Of a DNA stretch of 64,000 nucleotides, positions 11,301 to 26,300 are shown in pieces (position 1 is the first letter of the stretch; each line of letters starts with the position of its first letter). Location of the stretch: positions 66,599,474 to 66,663,473 of the forward strand of contig OX411543.1 in the NCBI GenBank assembly GCA_948146395.1, read 5' to 3'. The notes beneath the pieces are model-generated. The model worked only from the letters and a program-made list of their open reading frames with translations. It had not been told where the DNA came from and made no database searches. The position numbers and the translations under genes are program-made. Source of the DNA: Fragum whitleyi. Lineage: Eukaryota > Mollusca > Bivalvia > Cardiida > Cardiidae.

Positions 11301-14300
11301 CATTTGAGCCTGTGCGCGACATTTCCAACAATTTGCAATGTGTATGCGGGTCAAACATTGAGCAGCGTGGGTAGCAACATACTGTAAATATATTTACTTG
11401 ATTGTCTACAGATACTTTAAGACCTTATCTATGTACAAAATGCACAGGAAAACTCTGGTCAGACTGTGCGGATGCACAGGCTGGTCAGAGTCTTTGCTTT
11501 GCAGTTATTTCAAATTGTTGGAAATCTCACGCACAGACTCATTTACAATATTTTGGTCAATAATATTGCCCATAAATGGGCATCTTCGGGAATTACAAGA
11601 TAAATGTAATTTGGTGTTTAGGATACTTAAAAATAACTCAAGAAATGCGGTTGGTTAAAACGATCTATAATATACAATTATATAGTGGCGGATTTGGAGG
11701 TGTCGGGGCCGGGGGTGTTTGAAAACCCCCTTTATTGCCTAATTATTTAATTTACGTTAAAAAAATTCAATCAAAATTGCGAAACACTAAAATAACGAAC
11801 CCTGCCCCCCTTCGACATAGGGAGTTCCAAATTAGAGAGATTAAATTAACTATTCTTGCTTCTTGCAACATGTAAAAGTATTTACATTTATATTTGTTTA
11901 TAAAATAGTAATGGTTGTAAAACAGATGACGCTTGATATCCATATTTGTCCATGAGGTCCACGTTTATGTTTTCTTTTAAGGTGTACGTTCTCAACAAAT
12001 TAATTGAAATTTTTAAGATGATGCGTTTTAGATTATAATGTTTTCTATGCCCCTTCTTGTAAATAATAATAAAAATATTTGTAAATATAGAAACGTAGGC
12101 TAAAATGAATAGCTTTGACGACGTCGCAAGTTTTCACTCTAAACATCGAAAATCGTTTTTTATGACGTCTCAAAAACCTTATTTATCGGGATTTTCTGTA
12201 TAGCCATATATATGATTTGCATGGCTACAAGTTCGAAAAATCTCTCAAACGGCTATTCACTTAAATCGAAATAGTTACGTGTAGATATTTGCTGAGGAAA
12301 ACGTTCTCGATTAAAATATCTGGTTTTCACATAATTAATATATAGAGTGACGAAATCTGTCAGTTTGAGTGTATTTTTGTCCTAAGTTTGGAGACAAGAG
12401 TCTTCAGAAATTTAGAATAAAATCTTTTAAGCTGAAATACACTATCCGAATTATTATAGCTTCATTCATATCAACAGTGGGCGACCAAAATCTTGTATCT
12501 ACAGTTGTACCGAGTTTGACGACGATATTTATTTATGTAGTAATCGATCGTCTTTAAAACTTTTATAGGATATTTGTAGGGTAACAAGGAAGATTTTCGA
12601 AAATAGGAATGATCGATTATAAAAAGCGAAAAATTAGCGTTATGTATTTTCTCTCAAAACAGCCCTTTTTACATTTAAAAAAAATAATTGACTCTACTGA
12701 AACCTACCAAGGCGAGTTGTACGTTCATAATGATCATCGCTGTCGAAAATGGGATGATCCGTTCCAAGACACGAGAAAATGTGCATAATAGAATTTCACT
12801 AAAACTATCTTGTTTACTCCAGATAGGACAAAAATAGTATCTTACATGTATCTCCTTGAAACTCTCGCAGAATGATTGTATGGGTATAGGGATGGTATCA
12901 GCCAAAAAAAAAGGATGTTCTGTTGGGAACAATGGAACATAGGGGCATTAAGGATTTTCAATCAAAATGTTTTTATGTGAACATTAAAGTCACAAATATT
13001 GTTTGATTTATTTACGAGGAGGATCGCTTTCCTAAATGATAACACAGACCTTATAGAATTTCACTTATATACCCTTTTTTTATCTATTTTCTTTTAACTT
13101 TGACGTTGGGATTGTAAAGCCTCAATAAGTCCCATATTCATAAATGAAGATGATGCGTGACAAAAGTGGCCCTAATGGAATTAACATACTCGATAAAATT
13201 GACAATACCTTTGGAATTTCATTGACAGCATATTTGTTCGGTAGTTAGGACAATGGTGTGAAATTAGAGATAGTCTAATGTATTAGACATAACAGAATCT
13301 TTTCTGACTGTTGAAGCAGTTAAATGATTAATGCTGTACTTGCTTTATTCTACACGTAAAGTTTTGAAGTAAATTTAAAGTATACAGAGAGACAATTTAC
13401 AGCCAGCAGAAAGCCTAATGCCCTCATTTACCTCCTGCTTAGGGTTCATGTAAAGCGTTTGAGACCCAATTTTAAAACACTTCATTTACAAAGAAAAAGC
13501 AGTATGTCCAGGTTTATTATATATAAAAATGAAGCTATTCATGAGCATAAGCAGTTAAGCAACACAAGACTGCCATAGCTATAGCGGTATAGCCAAAACA
13601 TTGTGGAAAATGGTCATTTTGTGCAGAACAAGCAACTGAAAGACTGTTGGATAAAATTGGCCCATATTTGAACAAAGTACAGACTAAAGTACTACCCAGG
13701 TACTACTGAGCCAATTATAACCAACCGTCATACAGTTGATTGTTCTGTACAAAATGACCCTTTTCCACAATGTTTTGGCTTTACCGCTATAGCTTTGTCG
13801 ACCTTATGTTGCTCAACTACTTGTGCTCAAAAATACCTTCATTTTGATACACAATATACCGGGACATACTGCTTTTTCTTGGCTAATGAAGTGCCCTTAA
13901 AATTGGGGTTCAAACACTTTACATGAACCTTAAAAAGACATTACACCCAATACCGTTCGCAGTATGACATCACATATAATGTCAAGCGAGACTTACAAGA
14001 GTTTTATTCTCCGGAGGAGGTCAGTATTATGTCATTATAACCAATCTATATATCAGTAGATATATTTGCAAAACCGGCGAATGTTTTTTAACAATTGAAT
14101 TGTGAAAACCGAAAAAAAGAATAACACTTTTTTACGCTAATGCTTAACATTTTTGTAACGTCGTTTTGCAATTAATAAGTTATGGCACCGCATTTTTACA
14201 AAGCGAATCATATTTATCCCAGGTAAATTTTGCCATGCGTATTTATTTATTTTTGCAATATATTAAGAAATATACCGAAAAAGACCGAATAAATGTTTTT

Positions 14301-17300
14301 TCTGTTATAAACTTTTTTACCAATCGACTTTAACCACTTTTGTCTTGGATTGCTGCAAATAGGCACAGCGCACAATGTAATAACGGAAGACTTTAAAAAT
14401 AATACGTTTTTGAAAAGAATGTCCATACAACCAAATCTTGATGTTTTTAATATTTTAAAACGTATCTTTACCAAAGTTTTCCTATTGATTGTACGAAAAA
14501 ATAATATTTCAAAAATGTAAAATGATTTATGATAATCATTTAAATAATGAAATGCTGAGGCGGGACATTTTGAAGATCGGCAATAAAATTCGCGTATGGA
14601 AGAAATTTTGTCCACATACATTTACTTTCTTTATTTCGTTGTAAATGAAGTATTATTATTTTTAAAGATATGAGTTAAAACTTGAAAAAAAAAAATCACA
14701 AAATTTCATTTACTTTTGATAAAGATATTGGATAAAGTTTGGACTTTTTAACGCCGATTTTTCGCTAAAATTTGACGTTTTACAACTTTTAAATTGTTAA
14801 ATAAATGTCTATCATTTATTTTTAACTAAACCGAATGCCATTTTGATTTACCTACTAACATGATGTCACCTCACACGTTATTCTAAAGATTCTCCTCATT
14901 TTTCATGAACAATGTAACGCATTTAAGTGGTCTTTAAGAAATCTTCTCACACATAATTTGTTACATTTTACAGACGTCATTTAAAAGATTTGACAAATAA
15001 ACTGAATTTAACGGGTTTTTGGATTTTCTTAATTCATTTTATGAATATACTATAAAAGTATGGTTTCTAGTGGTTCATATGGTATAAAGAACATAAAAAT
15101 TGACTAACAGGTTTGGAAGGCAGCTTGAACTTAAGATTTCAAATGTTAAGCATTACCGTGCGCGACGTCATCACTTTGTAAAATCTGTCATTAACGTCGC
15201 AGATAGTTCCATGATATTATATGTCAGAACAGGTACGTGATCCTCTTGAATTCGAAACACGCTTTCCTTTAACTCATTTTTTCCGATAAAACAGGTAACC
15301 CCCCCCCCCCCCTCATTTTACTGTATAGCTCTTTTTGCCTTACATTACTGCAAATTAAACAATGGAAGTTGGTTGCTTAGAAGCACAATAGATTTTCAAG
15401 AAAACATTACAATTTTTTAGCTGATTAAAGGCATAGCGTGATATACGAATTATTCCGGTAGAAAACAAACAAACAAACATTTATTTTATATTTGATTACA
15501 TTTGATGCGTATTGATGACATAGGCAACTGTTGGCAAATTGTAGATACATGCAAACCTACGAGGGTTGATCAAAAAATTCTAGATAATATTTTATAACTC
15601 CTGTTTTTTGGGTGTTACCTTAATGAAACTTGGGTAACTGGCTTGATTATCAATCGGCGACTTTTTAGGAAAAGTTACGTGATTGCAACGTCAGATTCGC
15701 CCCGATTCTGATTTTGCTTTTTGAATATTGAAGGTGATATAAGCAATATTTCTTTAACACCCTTTTTTACTTTGACTAGAACGTATGGTATATTGTACAT
15801 TTTTTATAACATATTTTCGTTGCTTCTCGTTTTTTTCATTTTACGTGATGTAAAAACGCACGCCATTTTAATTCAATCCTGACCGCCAACTTTTGTCTAC
15901 ATATTGCTAAAAGGTTGCGTGTTTGGTGACAATAAACGTTATTTAATTTATACATACATGTATAAAACCCAATTTTTACCTAAATGTGAAGGTTGTCTCA
16001 GAATGTTACTATACACTATATCTAAAATAAGCCGAAGAAAATAATGCCCATGCGTTGCGTTGAGATATGACTGCGTTAAGAAACCATGTGAAGTAAAAAG
16101 ATGGCGTTTCGAACTTTGTCACTGACTACCATTACCACGTGTTTATCTATTGACCAATACGGTCAAAGAAAAATATGCCTTCAATCGACTAGGTTCTACT
16201 TAATGAATAGACTAAATTAATTTACAGGCACTATTTACTGTATTAGTTAAATTTGAAAATATCTCATTTGTTTCGATCAACCCTCGTACTTGGAATGAAC
16301 AGTTGGAGGTTCGGAAAGGATATATAGCACTTGTGTGAGAAATAACAGAAGTCTATGGCAAGATGCGATTTGACTAAAATACTGTTTAAAGTGCTGTTAA
16401 ACGTCATCCATACAAACGAACAAGAATGTATCTGAAAAGTAATGTGTCTTCAGAAATTCGTTGAAAGACGTTTTTATTCAAATACAAAATTTATATTTAA
16501 CACATACGGTAACATTATAAGCACTCAATTAATCAGAGACAACCCCATCAATTTTGATTAAAATAGTACGTTATTTTTCTCCCTCCCACATTTCAAATAT
16601 GAGCAAATATGTCATTTAACACTGCGATGCATTTCAAGTATTTCTAAGGTTTTTGACGTTTGAGTGACGTAAAGTAAGGGTGTGACCAGCAGATGCGCAT
16701 AACTCATATTTTACGTCATTTTGCGTTGACAAACGACATAGTTGAAATGATTTACGTTCACAGTCTGCAGAAAATAATTGAAACATTTGTCAAAATTATC
16801 GTTTCATTTGACAAATCTGCTTTTATAATAATAGCTTAATTAAAATACGACAGGGTTAATTTTTCAAATAAAATACACTTCTTTTGTACAACATAGCTCT
16901 TTTTGTATAAACGTAAGAATACCTCGATCTCTACGAGTGGAAAAGTGGTCCATATCAATTTCGGAGTAGAATATAAATTATTCGCTTTTACGTAGTATTT
17001 TATGTATATAATGCACATTTTATGTTTTGCATCATATAGAAGTTACCCTTTTACCCGTATCTAGCACATTTCATTAAAAAAACTTAAATGAAATGCACCA
17101 AAACATTCTTACTTGATCGGGTTGGAAAAAAAAGTTTACAAACAAATGTAATTAATTGTGGTGATTTGGACCGTTAAATGTCATCTTGTCACAAACAAAA
17201 ACATGAATGATTTTTTCTAATTCTTTGCCATAGATCTTCGAATTTACTAAACAACAGATAAAAGTGATCTTATACTAATAATAATAGACGTATTCAATAG

Positions 17301-20300
17301 GTTACAAAACTTAATACCTTACTTAACTTACAAAACTGGTGTGCAGTGCCCTCTGATAAAGACCAGCGGTGAGTTCTTAAGTCACACTACAAACTTCACA
17401 ATTCAAAAATATTATCGTAGAAATGTGAATTGTGAAGCGCAAACTCGGGCGACATTTCTGAAATTCACAGTTTCAATTCAATCCTCAAACATATTATCTT
17501 TAAGGTGTGACCTATGAACTGTGAAGTGTGACCTATGAACTGTGAAGTCGGAAGTCTGGAGTGTGTTAACAGCCAACTTGCAATTTGATGATCGGGGTTT
17601 AAAGTGTGAAGTCGGTTGAATATATCTGACATAGAAACAGACTACAAACCCAACTTAAACTTCAAGTGTGAAGGTAAAGGGTGACTAGGAAGTTGAAAGT
17701 CTGAAAAGCGATGTTGGATGTGTAATATCTGGAGTATGCAGTTGGAACTGTGAAGTATGAAGTATGAACTTAAAAGATGGAAGTGTGAAGTTGATAGTGA
17801 AACTCTGAAGTGTAGAGTTGGAATTCTAAATAATGAAGTATGAACTTAAATAAACTTTAAGTGTGAAGTTGGAAGTGAAACTCTGAAATGTGAAGTTAGA
17901 AGTCTGATTTATGAAATGTGACTAAAAAGTAAGAATTGGGAAGTCAGAAGTCGAAAGCGTGAAATGCGAACTATGAAAGTTGAATTCGGAAGTTTTAACT
18001 GCGAAGTGTAAAGTCAGAAAGGTGAAGTGTGAAATAAAAAGTGTGAGTTGTGAACTTTGAAGTTAGAAGTGTGTGGTCTGAAGTGTAAACTCCGAAGTGT
18101 TCAGTTGGAAAATTAAGTGTGAAGTTGGAAGTGTGAATTATGAAGTGTGAAGCCGGAAGTCTGAACAGCAAAGTGTAAAGTCGAAAGTGTGTAGTATGAA
18201 CTAAGGCGTGTGAGGTGTAAACTATGAAGTGTAGACTGCGAAGTATGAAGTGTGGATTGAGAAGTCGGAAGCGTGAAAATCAGTTTCAAATGATATTATT
18301 TACGAGGGTTGTCTGTAGAGTTCGTAGACATCGTCTAGTATATACAAGCTGTATGTCTTGGGAATTTCAGCATTACACATCAATTTTCAGTGTTATTCAA
18401 GGAGCCGTTACGCAAATTTTCAAGGAGATTCTCCTATAAATAATGAAATTACATGGATTTTGTAAAGGCATGTAAGTTGTCGCTGAGGACAAAATGACGT
18501 AACACACAATCTGACGTCGACGTAAAAACGGCTACTTTGAGTCTATCTATTTAAATAACAATCATAGTTATTCATCGATGTTTTTCCTTTTATTTTAACC
18601 TACCCGTTGTATTAGTCATGATTATAAAAGAGCAAGCCTTTTCCACTTTTTAGAAAAATATGTATTTCTAATAACCAATTAAAAAATGAAAAACAAATTT
18701 TGCAACTTTGTTTTCCAACATATTAATAAAAATGATTAAAGAAATTTGACTGCATTTCAAGATATCACAAATAAACCATTAATGTTTCAATGCTGGTAGC
18801 TGAGGCAAATTTAGGTCATGTGTATCCCGGATTCCGGGGAGTCCTGTTACGTTCGTTTTCTTAAAAGCCATACCCAAAACGCGCAAAACTTATTTGTCTG
18901 TTTTATTCAGTTATCTAAATGAAAAAGTTCTTCCATGTAGTGTTTATCGACTATCATCCATTTCACTGTCCATTGAAGAACGACTCTTCGACCACTTTCA
19001 AACTTTCAAACTTCGCTTTTTCGTCATGATGACGTCCCCAGCTAAAACGTAGACTTTGCATTAAAGCAACTTTACTTAAAAAACACTATTCATTACTAGT
19101 AAATAGAACTAGTAATTAGAAATTTTTAACTAAAAAATATCATGTGTTGAGATGGATTTGCAATTTGTTCCAGAAGTTGTTATAAAATGTACAGAGGTTT
19201 TTTTCTTCGTGTTTCCCTGACTCTAGAGAAAAATTGTAGATAAGGCGCTGCTCCTTCCAACTTCACAGCTCATACTGCACAATACAGACTTCCACCTTGA
19301 CACTTCAGAGTTTACACTTCCGGCTTCACAATTCAGACTTCCAACTTCACGTTTCATTGCAACTGCTGACTTCGCACTATGTGTTTGATAACATGTTTGA
19401 AGTGTGAAGTATGAGTTACAGAAGTCACCATAATACAATAATAATCTATAATAAAGAAAGACAGGTTATTATCTTAAAAGCATCTGTATTTGTGGCATAA
19501 TTCTTGTAGAATCCCGTGATAATCTAACCAATTAAAATTTTGATATGTTCATACAAAAATGAACTATGGCCCCCTTTTCGGATTTTCTACGGTGAAAGAC
19601 CATTTTTAATGATGGTTGCTAAATGAAATTGGTCGATTGATACATTGTAAAAGTGGTTGCTCGAGGATTATCGACGGTATAGTAATATATAATACGTACT
19701 TAGTGTATTATATAAAACCAATATCCAACGAGGTTGGGAGAATTGAAAATTGTCGAGGCTCTGCAAGGTTCTAAAAATAACCGCATTATATCATTGTTCT
19801 AAAAATAACTATGTGATTTCATAAAAAATATTATACGGGATGTTATCACACAAATATTTGTGTAGTTATAAGATAAAATGTTTTATGCAGAGGCATATTT
19901 GTAGACAGGGCCATGGATCAACTGTTATCGGATGTCTGCTGACAACAGATATCTAGTCAATAAGGCATTAGCCTTTATTTAAAATTAAACTTAAACAAAA
20001 ACGGATTCTAGTGACACTTATACTCCTTTGCAAACTCGAAGATAAAGCTGTCCATTTATATACATGGTACATGCATAAGCAACGTTCTTCATACAATCGT
20101 GAACGCGTGCAAATAACTATAACCTTTAAGATTTAGGACTTAAAAGCAAATGTGTTAGAAAATAGCTATCAGTTAGAATCAGTTACGGTCCGGTAAAAGA
20201 AGGGTGGTAGCATAATCCCATTCGCCGCCAGTTTGTTCCGCAAAAATGAAAAAATACACGAAATTCCTTTTCTTATGTCTTTTCATCGTATAAGTCTCAT

Positions 20301-23300
20301 TGCATTACAACAAATTAGGGCGTTTCCTTTACCGCTTGCCTTTTTTGTTCATAACACAAAAGTAACAAAATTTTGACATAAGGTTAACATGATGCATCCC
20401 ATTCAAACAGCTGTTACGAATCATGATGCAAATAAACGTTGTACATTTCAATATGGGTGCATGACGTGTATTGGGCGTAAGCGATAACTCGGAACAAAGG
20501 CCTTTTATCTGCTATTGCAATTTATGTCCACACGACACTAAAACATTATACATACACTTAGACCTTTTGGAACATCATTCGGACTTTTTCCGTAAATCCG
20601 TAAAATTTCCGGAAAATACCTCGGACGTAAAATTAGTGAGTCTGGGTCATTTCTTAAGTAATTTGTCTTCTTGTGGTACTTTTATCAACACGTTTGGAGA
20701 AAAACAATTTTTTATATGCGTTCGGATCCTCAATGAAGATCATTTGGCCTAATACAATCTGTTGACAAAACATAGTAATACACTATATTGTTGAGAATGC
20801 AGACTTCCATTTTCATAGATTGTTCATGAGAGATAATAAGGTTATGTAAATAAAATTTCCCGTAATCTTGGCAATGAACAATCCAATTAAACAATGTAAT
20901 GGTTTTTAACTCCACTGGCCGAAATGCCAGCGGTCTATTGTCAGGGCGGGATGTCCGTCCGTAAACTTTTACTTTAAAAATCTTCTCCTCATAAAGTCCT
21001 AGATGGATTACAATGAAATTTCACAGGAATGTTCCTTGAGTGACCCTTTATCAGATTCTTTCAAAGATTTTTTAATCGGTTGAAAATCATGGCTGTAGTA
21101 GGCGTGGCTAATTTCCATATATGGTAATAGGTGGCTTTTTTTAGCAAATATTTGTAACGATGGACACATTCGTGTGTGTGACTTAATATGGGCGGTTACG
21201 TAACTTGCAGGTCATATTCATACACGATTTGAGTAGAATTCGCTATTTTGACTCGTGAATTGATACGATTGAGAATACCATTGCAAATATTGTGCCATTT
21301 TCACATATCATGTATTGTTTATTTGAGAATAGGAATAATGATAATAATAATAATTATAATAATGATAATAATGATTATACTGATAATACTGATAATAACG
21401 ACTTTGTTTTTTAGCGGATGCACGTTTTCTTTATTTTTCCAATCTTACCGTGAGGGCCGCCTCATGATTCAGTAATGAACAAAAATGTTCAATATATTTT
21501 CAATACAACATATTTTCAAGTTACAACAATACATCACCTTATTTGTTTACTTTAAACAATAGCAGAAGACAAGGGCGGCTCTAAACCGCTTAAAAGCATA
21601 TTGCTCAATTGTATGAATATCATATAACTCAATTTCAGGAGGAAGGAAACTGCGGCGGGGGACCAGACTGTGGCTCATCAGCTTCTTCGTCCTCGGCTGG
21701 TTCCGGCATGAAGTTTATAACAACCAAGCTGAAGCCACAAGGCCGTGTTCGAGTCCTCGTATTGGGACTGGTTGTTGTTATAGTCATAATCTTAGTTGCT
21801 GCAATTGCAACAGCTGTATATTTTACAAGTGGAAGTAAAGAAGGTATATATACTCCAAATCTTTAATCATTGAGTCACGGGTTGTATCGCCGGTGACGGC
21901 ACATATACTTTCCGTCTTTTGTCTTCGACCAGTGGCTGAATAATCATGTATATAAAAAAGTAGTTATAGGAATATCAGGGATCGATTTTCTGTTGCTCCA
22001 GCAGTCTTTGTATGAAACAAAATTAAAACAACAACTACAAACAACTACAAACAACTAAAAAATTAATTAACAGTTCTACGTTCTGTATTTCTCCCGTATA
22101 TGTATAATATGAAGATAAACCTTAGATTTTTTTCATCCAGCTATCTTATACAGTAATGTATTCTTCATAATCTCAACCCCAGATATACGCAATGACCTTA
22201 CTTCGTATATGTTTTCTTCAGACGCTTAACTTACAAAGATTGGCCACGGAAATTTAATTGTTCCCTTGTAAAAATTGGTGAAATATACCTTAGTATTCTG
22301 CATCATTAATGAACTGGCAGTGCGGGTCTTAGCCGTGACGTAATTTGGCGGGTTAACTTTTAAATATTTTGGGTTCACTGAAAAGTTAGTCGGCAAAAAT
22401 CGCGAACGCGTGCAAATAACTGTATCCTAAAACCAATAAGATTCGCGTGCTTAGAGAAATTAACACATTTCTTCGTTGGGCGAAGGATTAGTTCCCCACC
22501 TACGCTTAACGGTCTCAAGTTAATTATGTCGACTGTCTTTAGAAGTAAATAATTGCAATCCAAAAATAATAATAATAATAATAATAATTCTGATTGGTTT
22601 AAATCGCATCACGTGGGGAAATCCATTGCAATTTATTTCTGTATAAAATGCAATAGGTCTTTCGGGAAACCCCCGGCCTTCGATCTGCAAGTCCTGTGTT
22701 GTAGGAACTCGAATTAACCTAGTTCCCGATCATCAGCGCAACGTTGCTATTAAATGTATTATGAATTAAGATATTTTCGAGAGAATTTAAGATTACAAGC
22801 ATGCAGTTCCGATTCTGAACCGACGTAAAGTTAGAAAACAGCGAGTCGACGAAGACCATCACGCAACTATCTTAACTAAGACCTACCACGCCGTTTTCGT
22901 TTAAAAATACAATTTAACTTGGCAGAAATAAGTTTTTTGTCAAAAGTATCTCTACGAGTTTTAAAGTTGTCGTTTATTTGTGTATCATTTGTTTTACTTT
23001 ATGACATTTTACTTCGATAGCGAGATGAAAAAATACACGATCTAAAATAGTTTGTGTAATCTATACGCGCAGAAAGCAGATTTGAAGCTTTAATGTTTGG
23101 CCGAGTATGCTAAAAGTTTCTACGATCTAGAGTATTACAATTATAAGGGACGAGTGTCTTTTTCCCTGCGATTATTGGGGTATAAAGTGCAATTGCCTTT
23201 AGCACATGGCTTAAACATAACGCCCTACGGGCGTTATTTGCCATGTGTTAAGGCAATTGCACTTTATACCTCCAATAAACGTAGTGAAAAAGACACTCAT

Positions 23301-26300
23301 CCCTATAATAATATCTTAAGAAGAGAATAAAGGCTGATTTACCTTAACCTTGAGTGCATCAATCCGTATCTTAGGCTCGGTACTGCCAGGGGAAATATGG
23401 TGGATTATACTTCAATAAATCACCTATCTCAAATCAGTCAAATCATTGTTTGTTTGATTTTTGGAAAGATAAATAGAATTTTGTTATATATACAAGGAAA
23501 AAAAGCTTTGCAACATTCGATTTTGAAACAAATAGTTCTAAACAATGACGAACTGTGGTAACTTGGCGCTTTAAAGATAATGAAAATATTGTCAGTAAAC
23601 CTTATAATCCAAAATAAAACGGAAAAAATTAGATCTACATTATCTAACAAGTCAGCAATTTCATGCAAATTATGGCTTTGTAACAAGAATGTGTGTTGTT
23701 TTTTTTTACAATTATTCTAACATGATAAACTATTGCTGAATCGAAAAGCTAGGTGGGATTCTAAACTGGTCATTGTCTCTAAGAGTAACTATCGCAAAAT
23801 TTGAATAGTCAAACCGAGTATATTTACACGCACTGGCATTCACGGAACTCACTCTTTTTCTCTAACCTTAGATAAGACGAAGCATATCCATGCCGCTATT
23901 ACTCTTGCAGCATCTGTCATAACAGTGTTGATTTTGAATTGGAATTAATATTTCACATATAAATCGACCAAAATAATGACCTATACATGCTCTATGAGGT
24001 TCGCATCTATCTAAAGTAATTTAATATCTACATAATTTCGATGTTGCAATACTTTTTTTTTCTTTGTGTATATATTATTTGTCATTTATTTTCAGAGACT
24101 CCTAAAACCCTTCGTCAATATGACACGGAAGATAGTGCAGGTATATATAATATATCTAAATGTTATTTCTGTAGCATGCAGAGCATGATAGCTTTATTCT
24201 ACCTGTACCTCCAATTTACCGGTAACTGTCAACTTGCGTCTACATTTGCTAAAAAAAGTTGTAAATGAAATAGCTATGAGGATTAATGTTAGATAACTCG
24301 TGCTAATCTAATTTCCTAATGAAGGAAAGCTGTTTTCAAACTGGCAAAATAAATTGGAATACTCGTTTGAAAATAACTTCAATTGCAAAGGAACAAGAAA
24401 ACACACTTTGGGTCGAATTTGGTCCGATAATGATTCTAATCAATGAGCTGTTTACGAAGATATTACAATATCTAATTGGGTTTTAATTGCCTCATGATGA
24501 ATGTGTCCTATTTGACACGCATTTTATTTATTGTGATCAACTTCAAAGACATTCTTGTGCTTTATCTAATTAAAATGCACTGTGAATATCATTTTGAAAG
24601 AAAGAATTTCGTATTGAGGTATGACACAATGTTTAATAAAAAGAGTTGCACTTTTTAGTTATATCATAGCGATAAGTATAAGTTTCAAGTTCTGTTCAGA
24701 TGACGCCATCATACAGATCGTAACTGTATTACGTGTATACATTAGCAAATCAGAGATCGTGTGGCTAACAGTACCATTTTATTGTGAAGATATTTATGTC
24801 ACGACGCTTTTCTTTAAAACGGATATTTTGCCCCTTATTTTCGACGTCGATTACGTATCCATAATGAGAAAATTTATGATCGTCTCTTTATTTACCGATC
24901 GCCCTTTTTTTCCTCCAATGAAAGGCCGCAATTTCGATTGAAATTCAAAAATATATCCCATAACCTGACAATCTGCTAGAATAAGTGGGTTACGTCACTT
25001 AAGGTCCTAACGGGCGGGGACAACATCCAACCAGATACCGACTTCATAATCTTGTCTGATAAATTGTCCCGAGAGACCCTTAACTTATAATCGAGAATTT
25101 AAAAAAAATAACCTTTTGTGAATGTTCTTTTGAAGTTATGCTTATACGCAATTACTCATTAAAAGGAGGGGAAAATTCTTGAATAATTTGACAGCATGTT
25201 AATCAATACAAGATTTAGCGGATAAGTCATTAATTTTGATAATAAAAATATTAATCTACATGGTATACAGCAGTTAGAATGACATCGACGAGTTTGCTCG
25301 AACCAAGGCTCCATTTGACATAAAAAAGAAAAGAAAAGACGACAGGTTTGAGTTCGTCGTTTAGTGGTAAGGAAGGTGGCTTTTCGATTGAAATGTATCG
25401 GGATCGAATCCCGACCAGATCACGGGAATTTTTCTGAGCAAAAAATTTACTCCACGTTACTCTTTCCACGCGGGTATATGAGTGGGTACCTGTGAGAATG
25501 TTAATCTATATGCTGTGGCTGCCGATGAGTGTCGTAAGTTAACTGCCGACTTGCAATTCGATGATCTGGGCTTTAGGTGTGAAGCCGGTTAAATATGCCT
25601 GGCATAGAAGCAGGCTATAAACCCAACTTTAACTTTTTTTTATAAAACGATATAAAATCTCATTTCCTTTTTAAAATGAATACTTCGGATCTTTTGAACG
25701 ACATTTTTATTTAGTAGTTCTGCAAAGGCCCCAATCTTAACAAATTGCAATCAAATGTTCCTATGAAGGTACATGCATGCAAATAATTGTAGAAAAAATA
25801 CATAATGTCTACTTAAAGGATTCTAGGGATACAGATATTTGCAATAAGAAAATGATTCGAAACATGTTAGGCCTGTGATAGCTGACAAATATCGAAAGCC
25901 AGCGTGACCCGTTTAACTGTGACATATCGGTGGAGAACCAAAACTTGGTATCTACAGCTTTTCAATGCGCTGTGAATGTTTTCTACTAACACCTTGTTTG
26001 CAAACTTCATTTCATTGATAATGAATATGTCGTAGTTTTGTTTGTTTGTATGGGGTTAACACCGCTTTCAACAATCCTTCAGTTATATTGCGGCGGCTGG
26101 AGCACCTAACAAAGATTTCCTTGTATTTATTACACCAGTACTACCATTCCCTTTTCTAGTCTCCAGCTGCTATTCCGAATAGGTTACGATTATCAACCCA
26201 TTGGTGGGAGACAAATAGTCGGAAAGGATGAGTGCTACCGTCGAGGATCGAACCCGGAACCATTTGAATGATAGACCGACGAGCGGTTGAATATGCCGTG

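Noticed and set aside
14247..14621. 124-codon minus-strand ORF
   Set aside because: Lies inside MITE-3 and is not preserved in the other copies.
24476..24941. Exon of an unknown gene within intron 3
   Set aside because: Hydrophobic AT-driven translation, two overlapping frames, no good acceptor/donor pair.
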